Shown: positions 49,356 through 61,168, counted from the first letter of the stretch. The stretch is 64,000 nt of DNA from Xylaria sp. FL1777 (GCA_022578965.1 MU400545.1:124001-188000), one strand, 5' to 3'. Notes: a model not told the origin generated them from the sequence alone. Numbers and translations: made by a program.

Positions 49356-51236
49356 ATGTCAGCAGCTCCTGTTTACCGACAAGTCGGTCAGGAGCTCTTC
49401 AAAGCTGCGCTAAGGCCCCAACGAAATCGAGTCTGGCAGGCCTTCGAGGCACCAAAGCCTCCGAAATGTGGTTTGAGACCCTTCACTTTTCAAGCAGCCG
49501 TGCGACAATCCGCCCCCCGAATTACTCCGAAGTCGAATCCAACCCCTAAGCCTCGTATTCAACAGCTCTCTCTCCTTGCTGCCAGTACTGGACTAGGGTT
49601 GCTTATCCTGTTCTCCGCCGTTTTCCAACCTATTTCCCACGAGCCAATTGAGCTCCCGACAGACACACCATCTTCTCCTTCTACACAAGCTCCCACTGGC
49701 GGAAACAATGATGACGGATTACCACGGTATCGACTGGCCGAGATCAAAGAACACGGTCCTAAATCCGAGCGACCATGGGTCGTCTATGAGGATAAAGTGT
49801 ATGATATCACGGATTGGGTTGTTGCCCATCCCGGCGGCGAGGTGATTCTACGTGCTGCTGGTGGCTGTATCGAACCTTACTGGGATATTTTTGCCATTCA
49901 TAAGGCACAATACGTTCGGGACATTCTAGAGCAGTACCTAGTTGGCAAGGTGCACTCAGACGACCTGGAGAACGGGCGACCCCTGCAAAAATCCATCGAA
50001 GACCCCTTTGCGTCGGACCCAGAGCGAGATACGAGATTACGAAGCATAACCAAGAAGCCATGCAATGCCGAGACCCCTGGGGAGGAGCTTGCAGAGTCCT
50101 TTTTGACGCCCAATGAGACTTTCTATGTTCGTAATCATATGTGGGTGCCGGTCATAGACGAGACAGAAGCTGATAATCATGGTGTCGCCGTGGAGTTGCC
50201 TGATGGCGAGGTCAGGATGTATAGCGTTGGGGAGTTGAAGACTCGATTCAAACAGCACTCCATCACTGCCGTTCTGCAGTGTTCTGGCAATCGACGCAAT
50301 GACATGACCAGATACGCAAAAAAGACGAATGGACTTCAATGGACCGTTGGCGCTATTAGCTGTGCAAAATGGGAGGGCGTGCGTCTTCGAGACGTCCTAG
50401 CCGACGCCGGTCTGTCACTCGATGACCCTGGCAAGGACGCTCGGCATGTTCAGTTTTCTGGTCTAGAAGCGTACGGTGCAAGCATACCTGTTGAGTCGGC
50501 GGTCGACCCTCATGGGGATGTGCTTCTAGCCTTCAAGATGAACGATAAACCTCTGCCGCGTGATCACGGGTTTCCCGTCAGGGTCGTCGTTCCCGGCCAT
50601 GTTGCAGCGAGAGCCGTCAAATGGGTAAACAAGATCGTGGTTAGTGACGAAGAGAGCACCACCACGTGGCAGCGGCGAGATTATAAATGCTTTGGCCCGA
50701 ATGAGACAAAGCAGGACTGGGACAAGTATAAATCTATCCAGGTGATGCCTATTACGAGCGCCATCACCCGAACAAGGTTAAAACCCGTGCAATTCGGGAC
50801 CGCCGAAAACCCCGTGACATCGGAGACTCAAGTTCCGAAGCTAGTGTCAAGGACAACCACGAGTGGTCGAGTGGTCCAGATTGAAGGATATGCTTACTCG
50901 GGCGGCGGGCGAGAGATTCAGCGAGTGGACATCAGCCTCGACGGTGGTGCGAATTGGGATCAGGCTAGCCTACTCGATGACACGACGCAGGAGCAAGGAT
51001 CTCGATCTTGGTGTTGGAAGCGCTGGAAGTACGAAGGCGTTCTGCCCGAGGTCAAAGATGATGCCAACGGCGAGGCCAAGACCACGTTTGTCGTCAAAGC
51101 CACTGATGATGCGTACAACACACAGCCCGAGACCCACAAGAGCATATATAACCTGCGGGGCAATCTTGCGACTGCCTGGCATCGCGTCGAATTCAACTGC
51201 AAGACTGGAGATTGCTGGGGCGACAAGACGAAATAG
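49356..51236 (+). CDS. sulfite oxidase (cytochrome b5 + molybdopterin)
   Basis: Intronless, 626 codons. Sulfite oxidase converts sulfite to sulfate in the mitochondrial intermembrane space, passing electrons through a b5 heme to cytochrome c. Seen: a basic N-terminus (residues 1-65, targeting type), a hydrophobic segment at 71-90, a cytochrome b5 domain at about 120-200 with heme ligands His158 (HPGGE) and His182, then the molybdopterin domain starting near 250 with FYVRNHMWVP, the molybdenum cysteine at 309 in QCSGNRR, and DHGFPVRVVVPG; a dimerisation domain follows to the end. The start is set by the first ATG of the frame. Nitrate reductase is excluded because there is no FAD/NADH part and b5 precedes the molybdenum domain. 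Confidence 0.93.
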   Translation: MSAAPVYRQVGQELFKAALRPQRNRVWQAFEAPKPPKCGLRPFTFQAAVRQSAPRITPKSNPTPKPRIQQLSLLAASTGLGLLILFSAVFQPISHEPIELPTDTPSSPSTQAPTGGNNDDGLPRYRLAEIKEHGPKSERPWVVYEDKVYDITDWVVAHPGGEVILRAAGGCIEPYWDIFAIHKAQYVRDILEQYLVGKVHSDDLENGRPLQKSIEDPFASDPERDTRLRSITKKPCNAETPGEELAESFLTPNETFYVRNHMWVPVIDETEADNHGVAVELPDGEVRMYSVGELKTRFKQHSITAVLQCSGNRRNDMTRYAKKTNGLQWTVGAISCAKWEGVRLRDVLADAGLSLDDPGKDARHVQFSGLEAYGASIPVESAVDPHGDVLLAFKMNDKPLPRDHGFPVRVVVPGHVAARAVKWVNKIVVSDEESTTTWQRRDYKCFGPNETKQDWDKYKSIQVMPITSAITRTRLKPVQFGTAENPVTSETQVPKLVSRTTTSGRVVQIEGYAYSGGGREIQRVDISLDGGANWDQASLLDDTTQEQGSRSWCWKRWKYEGVLPEVKDDANGEAKTTFVVKATDDAYNTQPETHKSIYNLRGNLATAWHRVEFNCKTGDCWGDKTK

Positions 51237-52014
51237 ACGAAGTAGATTTGCATTTGGGAATTCCGCGTCTTTTACCGCCAGAGCGACTCTACTAGGCTTT
51301 TTACTGATAAGTTTGGTTAGGATACCGGACTATATTTAGATTGATGATACCAACTGTATTCTCGGTGTTTAGAATTCAAGGGAGTTAGCTAATTTACTTC
51401 CAGGATCACGTCATTAGGAAAAAATGATCGAAGGCTTAAACTAAAAAACTATGACCAAGATTCTCAGGTAGATAGGAAAATGTATAATATTTTAATGACG
51501 CGTGACTTATCCATTTATTTAGTTTGGCTGTCTGCGTGTGACTCGAATCACGACGGAATTAAAGCACAGAATTCATCATTATGGACGAAATATAGATCTT
51601 ACTATTGAGCTCCTAGTTATTATTTGTAGTACCGGCGGGTAAATATATATTGCATCACCTCCTAGCAGGACCTAGACTGAAATTCAACCCCAAACCCCCT
51701 TTTATTCAAAAAAGAATCTCATCCCTCTCATGACATCAACATACACTCAAACGTAAGCTCATAACTAGTAAACGCAGCAAAAACAAATAAATTGGGGGTA
51801 TTGTTGCGAAATTCATACGTCGCCTGTCGCCTCAACGCCGGAGAATAGTGAGATGGAAACATTCGGGCAGCAAATTGTAATTATTGAGTTTAGTTATTTG
51901 GAGGACAAGGTATGATATCGTATCGCAGCCGTGGTCCGACTATAGATTAACACAGTGTTGAATTATGGCTTTCTTAAGAGAAAACATTTACGCCGAATAG
52001 ATGAGGCTAGGCGA
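51237..52014. other. intergenic between convergent genes
   Basis: Between the 3' ends of sulfite oxidase and the MARVEL-like gene. AT-rich; no gene seen. Confidence 0.6.
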
Positions 52015-52772
52015 TTAGGCACCGGGATAGGCGTTCGTCGGCTTCGTCGTGTCGACGTGGTGGCCGCGGCGACGCAGCGATTCGATGGCATCAATGGCAG
52101 CAAGGAAGGTGAAAATGGCCCTGCGCGGTTGGGTTAGTTATGATTGTTTCTTCTCCATTCCCTCTTCGTGGCTCCAGCATAAATTGCCCCATACTACTAC
52201 TCTAACAGCTAAAACCGACATTGCCCTGGAATCTCCCATACAGTATCCAGTCGGGGGAGGTGGGGTGGTGACGTACCATAAGAAGAAGCCGAAAGCGATG
52301 GCGGCCTCGGCGCTAGAGCAGGCCCTGTTCCCGCGGCAGTCGTAGGGCCCACCGAAGCCGACGGCGACGGCAATGGAGCCCGCGAACCAGAAGATGGCGG
52401 TCAAGACGTTTAGAACTAGGGCTGCTAGACGGTGGAACACTGACGTCATATACAGCGGTGTCAAACCGATGTAGATGAGCGCGAGGATTGACCACACCGA
52501 GGCGAAGAGCAGGAAATTTACGGCTGAGGGTGAGTAGTTGCCGAAGCTAAAACTGTATAAGCTCGCCCCTAATTCATGGAAGGTTAGCGCTGGTTTGTAT
52601 CATTGGAGAGGATGGGTGGCATTTTGTAAATACATGGGTTAAGGAGAGGAGAGTTGTGTGGTGCAGGATTGAGGTTGTGTGCTGGCGACTTACAGTATGC
52701 TGTTAACCCAAGCTCGATGATGGAGAAAATAGAAGCCACGATGTGGACTATGGGTGCGAATCCAAAAGCCAT
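52015..52772 (-). CDS. MARVEL-like small tetraspan membrane protein
   Basis: Three exons (complement of 52694-52772, 52277-52568, 52015-52120), 158 codons. Four hydrophobic segments are evident: VHIVASIFSIIELGLTAY (9-26), NFLLFASVWSILALIYIGL, LAALVLNVLTAIFWFAGSIAVAV, and a last one spanning the second intron (AIAFGFFLW-AIFTFLAAID). A loop with two Cys (YDCRG, ACSSAEA) precedes the fourth helix. This is the pattern of fungal MARVEL-domain proteins, thought to shape membranes; no specific role is known. The second intron ends CTAAC...GCAG at 52121-52276, and the 35-codon last exon (ending AYPGA) is needed to complete the fourth helix. Confidence 0.85.
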
Positions 52773-54934
52773 GATGGATTTTAGTTTTCCTTCTGATCTC
52801 TCCGATTAAAAGTTGTTGTAATTTTATTAAGAGTGAGTCGGGGCTTGTAAGTCAATGTCGACGAGATGTTGGCGAAGAGTAGGTATTAGTTATTCCGTAG
52901 TATCGAGTCACGATACCAATGTGGTGGTGTGTCCGCAAGTGGTGTATAAGTAAGCGCTTAAACAAAGGATTGAGGGAAGGTAAAGCTCAGCTGGACAAAG
53001 GATGGGAAAGATATGCTTTTAACACTTTCGAAGGCGGAAACGTCATGTCATTGCGGGATCTGTCATTATGGGTAACACACATCACACATCACTCACTCAC
53101 ACACCGGACAGCAGACGCCCAGTACTGCGTATTACTGCTTACCGGTATACTACGTACCCATGCTTGTCGAACAGCCCTGCTGGGAGAGGGGGATCTGGCA
53201 TGCATGGATCGGGTTCCGGTCATGGTGTCTCGTATGGGTCGAGCTGGGATCATCTGATTTGCTCTGGATGCCTGCTCCCACGCCTAGACTTCTGAGTCGA
53301 CGGGGTGTGCAAAACTTGGAAGGGCTGTGGTTGGAAGACAGCGAATAATAAAACGTTCTATATGTGATGACGTGGGAGAGACCCGGCCAAGGATGACACA
53401 CAAATGGAAATCCCGTACGATTTGGCTTCTTTGGCTGCTTCGCTTGTTGCCGCTAAGCAGTGGCGCATGGTGGCTTTTGGGTTCTCTTGAGCGCTTACCG
53501 AAGAGGCGCCAAATTATATAACGGGCAGCCGATTGCGAATACGCAATGCGATGAGAGTGTGTGAGTGAAGGCTTACTAGCTTACTAACTAGGTACCTACA
53601 ATACGCAGTAGTACTTTCCTAGGTAGTGTCGTCATACCTACATGTAGGTAGGGTCCAAGAAGTGGGGAGTGTAGTAGCCTAAAGCACCTCTTGGCTCTAG
53701 CAGAGTGCCTCAAAGCTCAAAGGTCTTGTCCTATGACGACATACCGTAGCCAGCCGTCGATGGCATACACTTTTTTCTTCTTCTTCTTCTTCTTCTGTCT
53801 AACCGAGAGGTATTTTAGATGACTTGTAATGTAAAGCATGTAGGTCTTTATCACGAAACATCTATATTTAGTTGCAACTGTTTAGCAATCAAAGACACCC
53901 AGTTAAGTTACCTAGGTATTTAATGATATCCTATTACTTAGATTAGTGTATGCCTGTTACCCACTAGCTGCCTCTTCTTGCTCCTTCAATCAATCCCCCG
54001 TAGACCTCCGTTTATAGGCTTCTTATTGGAAACCATTGGGTACAAACAACTCCCGCTCATCACAGACGGCTATCTCGTCGAGTATATCATGTCAGAAAGG
54101 TATGAGCATCACACTATAAGGAAAGCCTATCACTTAACTTGGACCATTGAAGAGAACGTGAAGTAAATTAAACATAATGTTTCTATTAGAGCCTCCTTAC
54201 GCTGCGTTGAAGAAAAGATTTCAGGCACACAAACGGTTCAACCGCATTCATCAGCTTGGCACTGGGGGCGTCTCGACTTTGTGTACCCCTACGACTTTGA
54301 CGCAATGGACCGTTTGGCACAAACCGATACAGAGTAACAATGATCTGACGAGATGGTGAAGGCGGCTACCTAAGGGACCTTGGCTTGCGCCACCACGCGC
54401 TTCCATGTAAATCTCGGGCAATGTGGGACCTACCACCACATCAGGTCTCAGTGCAACCTGATATTTCGTGAACGGTGTGCTAGGTATTCCACAAAGCTCA
54501 GCTGTAGCCCTACTGGGCCGGCCCAGAAGACCTAAGGTAGTAAATGCAGCTCTGCTTAGATGCGAGATGCTTCCACGTTAGGGTGGGTATACAGTAGGCG
54601 CACGCATGCGGTCAGATACGACCCCCTTATCAGTCTACAGCTCGAGAGATAGACATCATTGCTCTTGCTGCGGATGCATGGCGAAGGCACGCAATTGACC
54701 GGCATGAGATGGATTCGTCATTGATAAAAGACTATCCCTGCCGACTCTGGAATAGAAGATGGGCTAGGCAATTTCCAGGGCCGATGCGACAGACAGTCGT
54801 TCATCGTACAGATTCGATCGAGTCACGATGCATATCGCGTCATCCTCTGTCATTACCGCGTCCTCGCTGCTGCAACATCCGGCGTCTCTGTGATCCTAAC
54901 GAAGTTTGGCTATGGGATGTTACATGTCCCTTAC
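52773..54934. other. 2.2-kb gene-poor region
   Basis: No gene supported. It holds a (TTC)n tract at 53771-53796 and TAGGTA palindromes near 53590-53655. Confidence 0.5.
53771..53796. repeat. (TTC)n microsatellite
   Basis: A T run followed by eight or so TTC units, intergenic. Confidence 0.85.
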
Positions 54935-55755
54935 AATATCGAACCCAGACCTCCTCCGGAGTATCTGGTCAACGACATGGACGAGGAGTGGATGAAAGAC
55001 TGACTCGCCTCGTGCTTAGACAAGGAGATCATCATCACCAAGTTCAGCATCAGCCACCGCGGCGGCGTCCGTCTGCAATTTTCAGCATGGAAGCCTGCGA
55101 CGTAGTGTTCACCATAGACCGCGAACTCATCTACCGCCACGACCAATGCGATTTGCACATGACGACTAACATCGTCGCGACGTCGCTCGGCGTCAAGTGC
55201 ACGAAACCCTTCACGTCCTCGAGCCACAGTGAATTACTGCACCATCGATATCACGCTCGCTGAGTTCAAGACGCTATACGGCAAGATGGACGGCTTCGAC
55301 GCGTCAGCCACCACGCCTGAGGCCTACCTCCATGGGAAGCCCAGCTGGCGCATGGATCTGTAAGCGACGTGCGGCGCGCGCCCACGTTCGGCAAGCAGGC
55401 CATCCTGCTCGACGAGACTGGCGACCGCTCCGTGACCATCGACGACGCCGTCGCGAGCCTGACGTTCTACAAGCATGCCGGTGTGCGCATCGTCGCACCA
55501 TCTCTGCTGTACCTCGTCTCTGTGGACGCCGAGGGCGAATATGCCCCTTCTAATTACGCGACGATGGCGGGGAGGCTCGCACTTGACATCCTTATGTAGT
55601 CGCTTGAGCAGTTCGGACCGCTCGCGCCGGTCGCGAAGAACGGCGATATGTTCAAACTCGTCGATGTGCTCGCGCGACAGGTTGGTGTGCTAAGCATCAT
55701 CTCGGATCAATTGACGACTATGACATTCTATGCCAATTACTTGGAGTTTTTTTAA
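54935..55755 (+). pseudogene. glycerophosphoryl diester phosphodiesterase (GDPD) pseudogene
   Basis: Broken copy of a fungal secreted-type GDPD, an enzyme that hydrolyses glycerophosphodiesters. Family blocks remain in order across shifting frames: [17 protein letters not shown] (the catalytic HRG near 55040), [14 protein letters not shown] with its active-site HDQ near 55140, [50 protein letters not shown], and LVDVLARQVGV near the end. Breaks seen: an in-frame TGA at 55001, loss of the segment between 55081 and 55090, a frame change near 55230, a TAA at 55361, a deletion near 55375 that removes about a hundred residues of the family core, and a TAG at 55597. The GC content is visibly higher than in flanking DNA. 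It cannot make a working enzyme. Confidence 0.85.
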
Positions 55756-55820
55756 GGATTAGTATCTACATAATAGATATGTGGAGTTAGACAATGGTTT
55801 GTACGGTATGCAGTTGGAAC

Positions 55821-55840
55821 TTTTTTTTAAAAAAAAAAAA
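55821..55840. repeat. T8A12 homopolymer hairpin
   Basis: A poly-T run directly followed by poly-A, between the pseudogene and the chitinase 3' end; could mark the decayed gene's or the chitinase's 3' processing region. Confidence 0.5.
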
Positions 55841-55887
55841 TGCAATCGATACTTTCATTGAATTACGGAAGCTATGTGACAGGAACG

Positions 55888-57278
55888 TCACAGCTCATCT
55901 CTAATTTTAGCGAGGCGTTCAACACCGCTATTGAGGGCCTTCAGATGCGCGAAATCCGGCGCGTCTTCGCCGAGACCCCACGCAAACACGCCTCCAAGCC
56001 GCTTGTCCTCTACAATTAGCGGAAATTTCTTCGCTATGGCCTCGGGCGTGTCAAATGTCCACCAGAGGGCCTGATCTTCGTCCCAGTACCAGTAACCGCC
56101 TCCCCGCTCGTCATACTGTCCTTTATCTAATGCCTTCCCGAATGATCCCTTGACATCTTCGGGGACATCGTCGTGCCACGAGAAACCTCCCGTTTTCCCC
56201 AGATCAGCCCCCGTCTCCGGATCCTCCATCAGGCCAGTAGGACAGCCGACGGGGTTCTCCGCGCAAGACTTGCCTTCAGTTCGGAAGTATTTGGTATAGA
56301 AGGCAAAGCCGAGGTTGATCTTGTTGGCTGGCGCACCATTCGCCATGTAAGCATTCACGGAGTCTAAGCTAAGCTGAACGCCTGTGTGATGCTTCGTTAC
56401 GTTGTCCCGTCTATTCATTAGGTCGTAGGTCATGACGTTAAGGAAGTCTAATGACTCCATGATCTGTGGCACAGTGTCTGCCGTGAAGGCCAGCATGTCT
56501 CGAGGAATGCCAGGCACAGCAGCTGATATGAGCTTGTTTGGGCCGAGAGCTTTTCGAATCTCGGCGAGCAGCAAGGGGTATGCGGTGATTTCCCACGCCT
56601 TCGCCTCGTTTGGCACCTGCTTGTAATCTTCACCATTACCCCTGAGCGATGTTAGTCTTAGGCAGTAATATTTGTCTCATTGACGGTTACTTACCCTGGG
56701 TACTCCCAGTCGATATCGACGCCTACAGATATTAGCAGTCATTCGACCTAAACCAATCCCATATTTTCGCGACAACGACGAGGCTGGAGACCTGACTCAC
56801 CGTCCGCGCCTGTATCGCGAACCATGGAAGCCACATTACGCGCGAACCTGGCCCGACTCTCCTCCGTACGGGCTGCCGTATCAAAGCCACTCGTATCCCC
56901 CCAGCCGCCAATGGCTACCATGATCTTTGTTCCCGGCTCGAATTTCGAGCGGGCGTCCTCAACGGACATGAAGATAGACCATGAGGAACTGTGCTCTTTC
57001 CGGTTAAAGGTGTTTGAATTCATGAAAGCCAGAGCGACGTGGGTGATGGGTGCTCTCAGGGAAGCATCTTGTGGAACAAGTGGGTGTTGCCTATGAGTCC
57101 CTATTAGTAGATGAGCAGAAGTTCGTCAGTGGTGAGGATGATCGCACCCGGTGAGGTACATGATATTCCGTATGGTGGTCGCGGAGGTTGTCGCCATGAT
57201 GAATAATAAGAACAGGAACAGCCGTTGCCAACTGAGCATCATCATCATCATCTTGAGGGTACTGGTTAAACCAGCCAT
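55888..57278 (-). CDS. GH18 chitinase with C-terminal RDEL
   Basis: Four exons (complement of 57148-57278, 56801-57090, 56695-56722, 55888-56641), 400 codons. Glycoside hydrolase family 18, cleaving chitin or related beta-1,4-GlcNAc chains. A run of methionines and a hydrophobic stretch (LFLFLLFIM, about 20-28) look like a signal peptide or anchor. The catalytic DGVDIDWEYPG motif (Glu147) is largely encoded by a 28-bp exon. Other family blocks: MVAIGGWG, FLNVMTYDL, KINLGFAFYTKYF, LGGVFAWGLGED. The protein ends RDEL, resembling an ER-retention tetrapeptide (HDEL/KDEL). No CBM18 or LysM is present. The start at 57278 is the first ATG; a later in-frame methionine before the hydrophobic segment is possible. 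Confidence 0.9.
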
Positions 57279-57760
57279 TGCCCAGGTGGGATCGTTAGTG
57301 GAGATTTAGTCTACGCTGGCTATGGCATTCTTCTTCGCAAGATTGTTTCATCTCTTCCTACTTGTGAAAAAGGTGAGCTAACAAACAAATGCCATAGTGA
57401 CAAGGTGGTAGGAGGTATAATGGTACCAGACCTCTCCTGCCCGTGCAGTGGCCATGTGTAGTAGGTACCTAGATACCTCCTAAAGGAGTGCATCAGGGTG
57501 CAGTATGCAGCTAGGCAGTAGTGGAGTACCACCCACCATGATTGGCGCATAGGTCCATCGATAGCGCTCGAAGCTATCAACAATGTCCATCAGACTCTTT
57601 AATCAGTACAAGTCGGAAGAAAAAAAAGGAAGAAAAAGAACCAAGCCTTATTAACTAGGTTTTCGCCATCAATTGAGCTGGGGAAGTATGTCATTGAGAT
57701 CTCTCTAGCTACTCTAAGGAAATTTATATCCTGCATTCCCGATTACCCATCACCGTCGCC
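57279..57760. other. divergent promoter region
   Basis: Between the divergent chitinase and JIP5 genes. No gene seen. Confidence 0.6.
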
Positions 57761-59182
57761 ATGTTTGAGAATCTCTGCACGCTCCCGCTAAGCGCCGAGC
57801 TCTTCACGCAAGCTCTGCACCCTACAGAGCCTCTCCTGGGAGTCGGTCTCGCAACCGGCCACGTCCAATGTTTCCGTCTCCCGAGCACAGACAAAGCACC
57901 AGACGAGGATGTGGACGGTAGTGGCAGTGGCAGTGGCAGTATCCTGTCTGATGGAAAGAGCACCATCGACACGGTTTGGCGAACCCGTAGACACAAGGGC
58001 AGTTGTCGCTCTCTCGTCTTCAGCCACGATGGCTCTTGTAAGTCTTGTTCGATCTGTTTTCCTGGTCGATCCGGCCCCTCCTTGCAGGACGTAGCAAAGC
58101 TAATCTCATCCAATCCGCCCACGACAGCGCTTTATTCAGCCGGCACCGATTCTCTCATCAAGCATTTCTCTCCCGCCACTGGCCAGGTTATTTCCAAGAT
58201 AGCAATACCGACGTCGAAATCCGTGCCCGACTCTCCCACCCTTCTCTCTGCTTTGTCGCCTCAGACTCTTCTCCTCGCGTGCGACTCTGGCGTTCTTCAC
58301 CTCCTCGACATGCGAGACGGCGCTCTCGCTGCCTCGAAACCGCAGCAGAGCCACTTCCCCCACGATGATTTCGTCTCCAGTCTTACGCCGCTCCCTCCCT
58401 CGGCCGAAAGCACTAGTGGCTTCAGCAAGCAGTGGATTTCCACTGGCGGAACTACCTTGGCGGTCACGGACCTCCGCCGCGGGGTGCTTGTGCGAAGCGA
58501 GGACCAAGAGGATGAGCTACTATGCTCAAGCTTCATCGCGGGTATGGGCCCCAAGAAAAACAGGGATAACGGTATCTTGGCGGTTGGGACAGGAACCGGG
58601 GTCTTGACTTTGTGGGACAAGGGCGCTTGGGATGATCAATTCGACCGAGTTATCGTGGACTCGGGTAGAGGCGGGGGCGAAAGTCTGGACTGCATTGTGC
58701 AAATCCCCGAGGATCTGAGTCGAGACAAGAAGGTGGCAATTGGCTTGGGTGACGGAAGCTTGCGTATTGTCAACTTGACCAAGCGAGAAGTGGAGACATC
58801 TTTGCGACACGACGATCTCGAGGCTGTAGTAGGACTCGGGTTTGACTGTCAAGGCCGCATGATAAGTGGCGGTGGCCAGACAGTTAAAATCTGGGAGGAA
58901 TCAGCAGCGCCTGGATCGGACAACGACGACGATAGTGACGAAGATAGCGATGATGATGATGACGATGATGACGACGACGACGACGACTCGGACGCTTCAG
59001 GGGACGTGATGCCTGGGAAGAGCAATAGCAAACGTCAAGCAAATAAGGTCTCGAAGTCGGATGACTCGGACAGCGATGATGAACAGAAACGCAAGAGAAA
59101 GAGGAAGAAGGGTAAAGGCGGAAAGGTCGATCTCGGCCCGCACGGCGCTCACGGAATTCTCAAATTCAAAGGCTTGGATTGA
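57761..59182 (+). CDS. JIP5: WD40 ribosome-biogenesis protein JIP5 (WDR55 family)
   Basis: Two exons (57761-58037 and 58128-59182), 443 codons. JIP5/WDR55 proteins are nucleolar WD40 factors needed for rRNA processing. The start [21 protein letters not shown] and the [15 protein letters not shown] block are typical, followed by WD repeats ([18 protein letters not shown]-like blocks, [12 protein letters not shown]). The C-terminus is an acidic Asp-rich run and a Lys-rich tail ([11 protein letters not shown]) expected for a nucleolar protein. The 90-bp intron is a multiple of three without stop, so the unspliced frame is also open (473 codons); splicing is preferred because GTAAGT, CTAAT and ACAG signals are present and removal restores DGSSLYSAG. 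Confidence 0.9.
   Translation: MFENLCTLPLSAELFTQALHPTEPLLGVGLATGHVQCFRLPSTDKAPDEDVDGSGSGSGSILSDGKSTIDTVWRTRRHKGSCRSLVFSHDGSCKSCSICFPGRSGPSLQDVAKLISSNPPTTALYSAGTDSLIKHFSPATGQVISKIAIPTSKSVPDSPTLLSALSPQTLLLACDSGVLHLLDMRDGALAASKPQQSHFPHDDFVSSLTPLPPSAESTSGFSKQWISTGGTTLAVTDLRRGVLVRSEDQEDELLCSSFIAGMGPKKNRDNGILAVGTGTGVLTLWDKGAWDDQFDRVIVDSGRGGGESLDCIVQIPEDLSRDKKVAIGLGDGSLRIVNLTKREVETSLRHDDLEAVVGLGFDCQGRMISGGGQTVKIWEESAAPGSDNDDDSDEDSDDDDDDDDDDDDDSDASGDVMPGKSNSKRQANKVSKSDDSDSDDEQKRKRKRKKGKGGKVDLGPHGAHGILKFKGLD
58925..58990 (+). repeat. GAY codon run (poly-Asp) in JIP5
   Basis: Imperfect GAC/GAT trinucleotide array encoding the acidic stretch of JIP5. Confidence 0.8.
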
Positions 59183-59921
59183 ATTCAACGGATAATTATA
59201 CCACGTCGCTATGTTTCTACTTCCTTCATGATACCCGGCATACTATGTATGCTATTTGAAGTACACAACCAAAAATGAACATAATATTAGGTAAGGTAGG
59301 TAACCAAATAAGTCAGCACGAACAGCACGGATAGCATTGACAACTCCTAGCTACATCGAGGAAGTTGTCAATCGTAAGTAAATCTACTATTCACTATGGA
59401 CTCTTACCGCCCATTAATTGGGGACCCGACCTCTTTTGTTTCTCCTTTCGTCTTAACGAACCCTCTGCATTCGACACAGCAAAAGCATACCTGCCTCGAG
59501 TCATTCTCTTACCTGAATCACCTATGTACTGTACGTACCTAGGTAGGTAGATTAATTGAGATGTCTATCGAAGAAGCCGGTTTCGCTGTCCTTCTGGTCA
59601 AATGGGCTCCACACCAGCCAGCTGAGATAGGGCACCTCTATCTAAGGTAGTGGAACCAAGATGGTGCCCTTCGGTTTCTCACGGGCCAGATTCAGGGATC
59701 TTGGGACGGAACCTACAGCGGAAAGAGGGAAGGGGACCTTACACCACTCAAGATCTACAGCCCGTTATTGTTGTTTTTTCTGCTTAATTGTTTCATCCCA
59801 TCTAGCAGTCTTCTCCATGCATTTCACATAACCATCCTTTCATTGGATAGCCTATTGCACTTTAGTCTTTAATCCAAGTCTTTGATTACGCCCTCACTCA
59901 ACTATTTCCATTTAAGAATTT
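59183..59921. other. intergenic, qutG promoter
   Basis: Between JIP5 and qutG. No gene. A CCTAGGTAGGTAG element lies at about 59535-59550. I could not find a good QUTA-type site here by eye. Confidence 0.5.
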
Positions 59922-61168
59922 ATGAAAATGAGCGAGATCACAGAGCAGGAATTAGGTGAAATATATGACTTTGCAGTCCAACTCGGGAAAGATGCAGGAC
60001 GGTTGCTGATGGACTTTGCGAGGGCGAGGTGGGGGGATAGAGGCAGTGGAGAGCAGCTGTTTTCGGAGAAGGATAATGCCGTTGATATTGTGACCAAAGC
60101 CGATGAGGGTGTGTTCACACTTCTAAAGTTACCTATGTCTAGTTTGCTAATCGGGTGACGGAAGACGTTGAGACTTTCGTCAAGGGTTCTATCGAGAATA
60201 AATACCCTTCACATAAGTATGTCTTTTCGAGCTTCACGGCAATTACGCAGAAGTATCAGTGCCTAAAGTATTCTAACCGAAGTTACAGGTTTATAGGAGA
60301 GGAAACGTATTCAAAAGGGGCGTCACGCGATTATTTGATCGGTGATGAGCCGACATGGTGCGTTGACCCTCTCGACGGCACAGTCAACTACACACATTTA
60401 TTCCCGATGTTCTGTGTCTCCATCGCCTTCATTGTGAACGGGAAGGCCGTCATAGGGGTTATATACGCACCGTTCATGAACCAGATGTTCACAGCGTGCA
60501 AGGGCAGAGGGGCGTGGCTCAACGAGACGCAGCAATTACCGCTGATACGAAACCCGATCCCACCCATGCCAGCACGGGCGCCGGGAGGTTGCATCTTTTC
60601 ATGCGAGTGGGGCAAGGATAGAAGAGACAAACCGGACGGAAACATGCATCGCAAAGTCGAGAGTTTCCTCAACATGGCTGCTGAGCCCGGCGGGCGGGAC
60701 GGCAAGGGTGGGATGGTGCATGGGGTCAGGAGTCTTGGGAGCGCCACGCTTGATTTAGCATATGTGGCTATGGGAGCGTTTGATATCTGGTGGGAAGGTG
60801 GTTGTTGGGAATGGTAAGTCGTTGCGAGATATTAATTGCGCAAAGAAGATTAGTCTAACCAAGCGAAGGGATGTCTCGGCTGGTATCGCCATTTTGCAGG
60901 AGGCTGGCGGCCTCGTTACGACTGCGAACCCACCCCAAGACCACCAAACGGCGGAGATTACAGATGTGCGGTTAGGCGGTCGATTATATCTCGCTATCAG
61001 GTATGTCAAAGCTGCAAGATTATTGAAATTAAGAACGACGTGCTGATACCGAGCTATAGACCAGCAGGACCTTCAGAGACGGAATCTGGACGACAGACAC
61101 AAGAACGAGTCGTCCGTGAAGTATGGAAACGTGTTAGGGAGTTGGATTACAGTAGACCGGGTGCTTAG
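59922..61168 (+). CDS. qutG: inositol monophosphatase family protein QutG
   Basis: Five exons (59922-60108, 60165-60216, 60289-60813, 60869-61000, 61060-61168), 334 codons. QutG (qa-x type) belongs to the inositol monophosphatase fold and is part of the quinate cluster, although its reaction is unproven. Metal-binding motifs are in place: EDNAVD-like EKDNAVDIVTKADE (about 48-62), FIGEE near 80-84, WCVDPLDGTVNYTH (near 102-115), and in exon 4 the second motif region WDVSAGIAILQEAGG. Each intron (56, 72, 55, 59 bp) carries CTAAC or CTAAT branch sites and rejoins the family sequence exactly. The first ATG is used; a second one two codons later is equally possible. It converges on qutB with 161 bp between stops. 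Confidence 0.93.
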
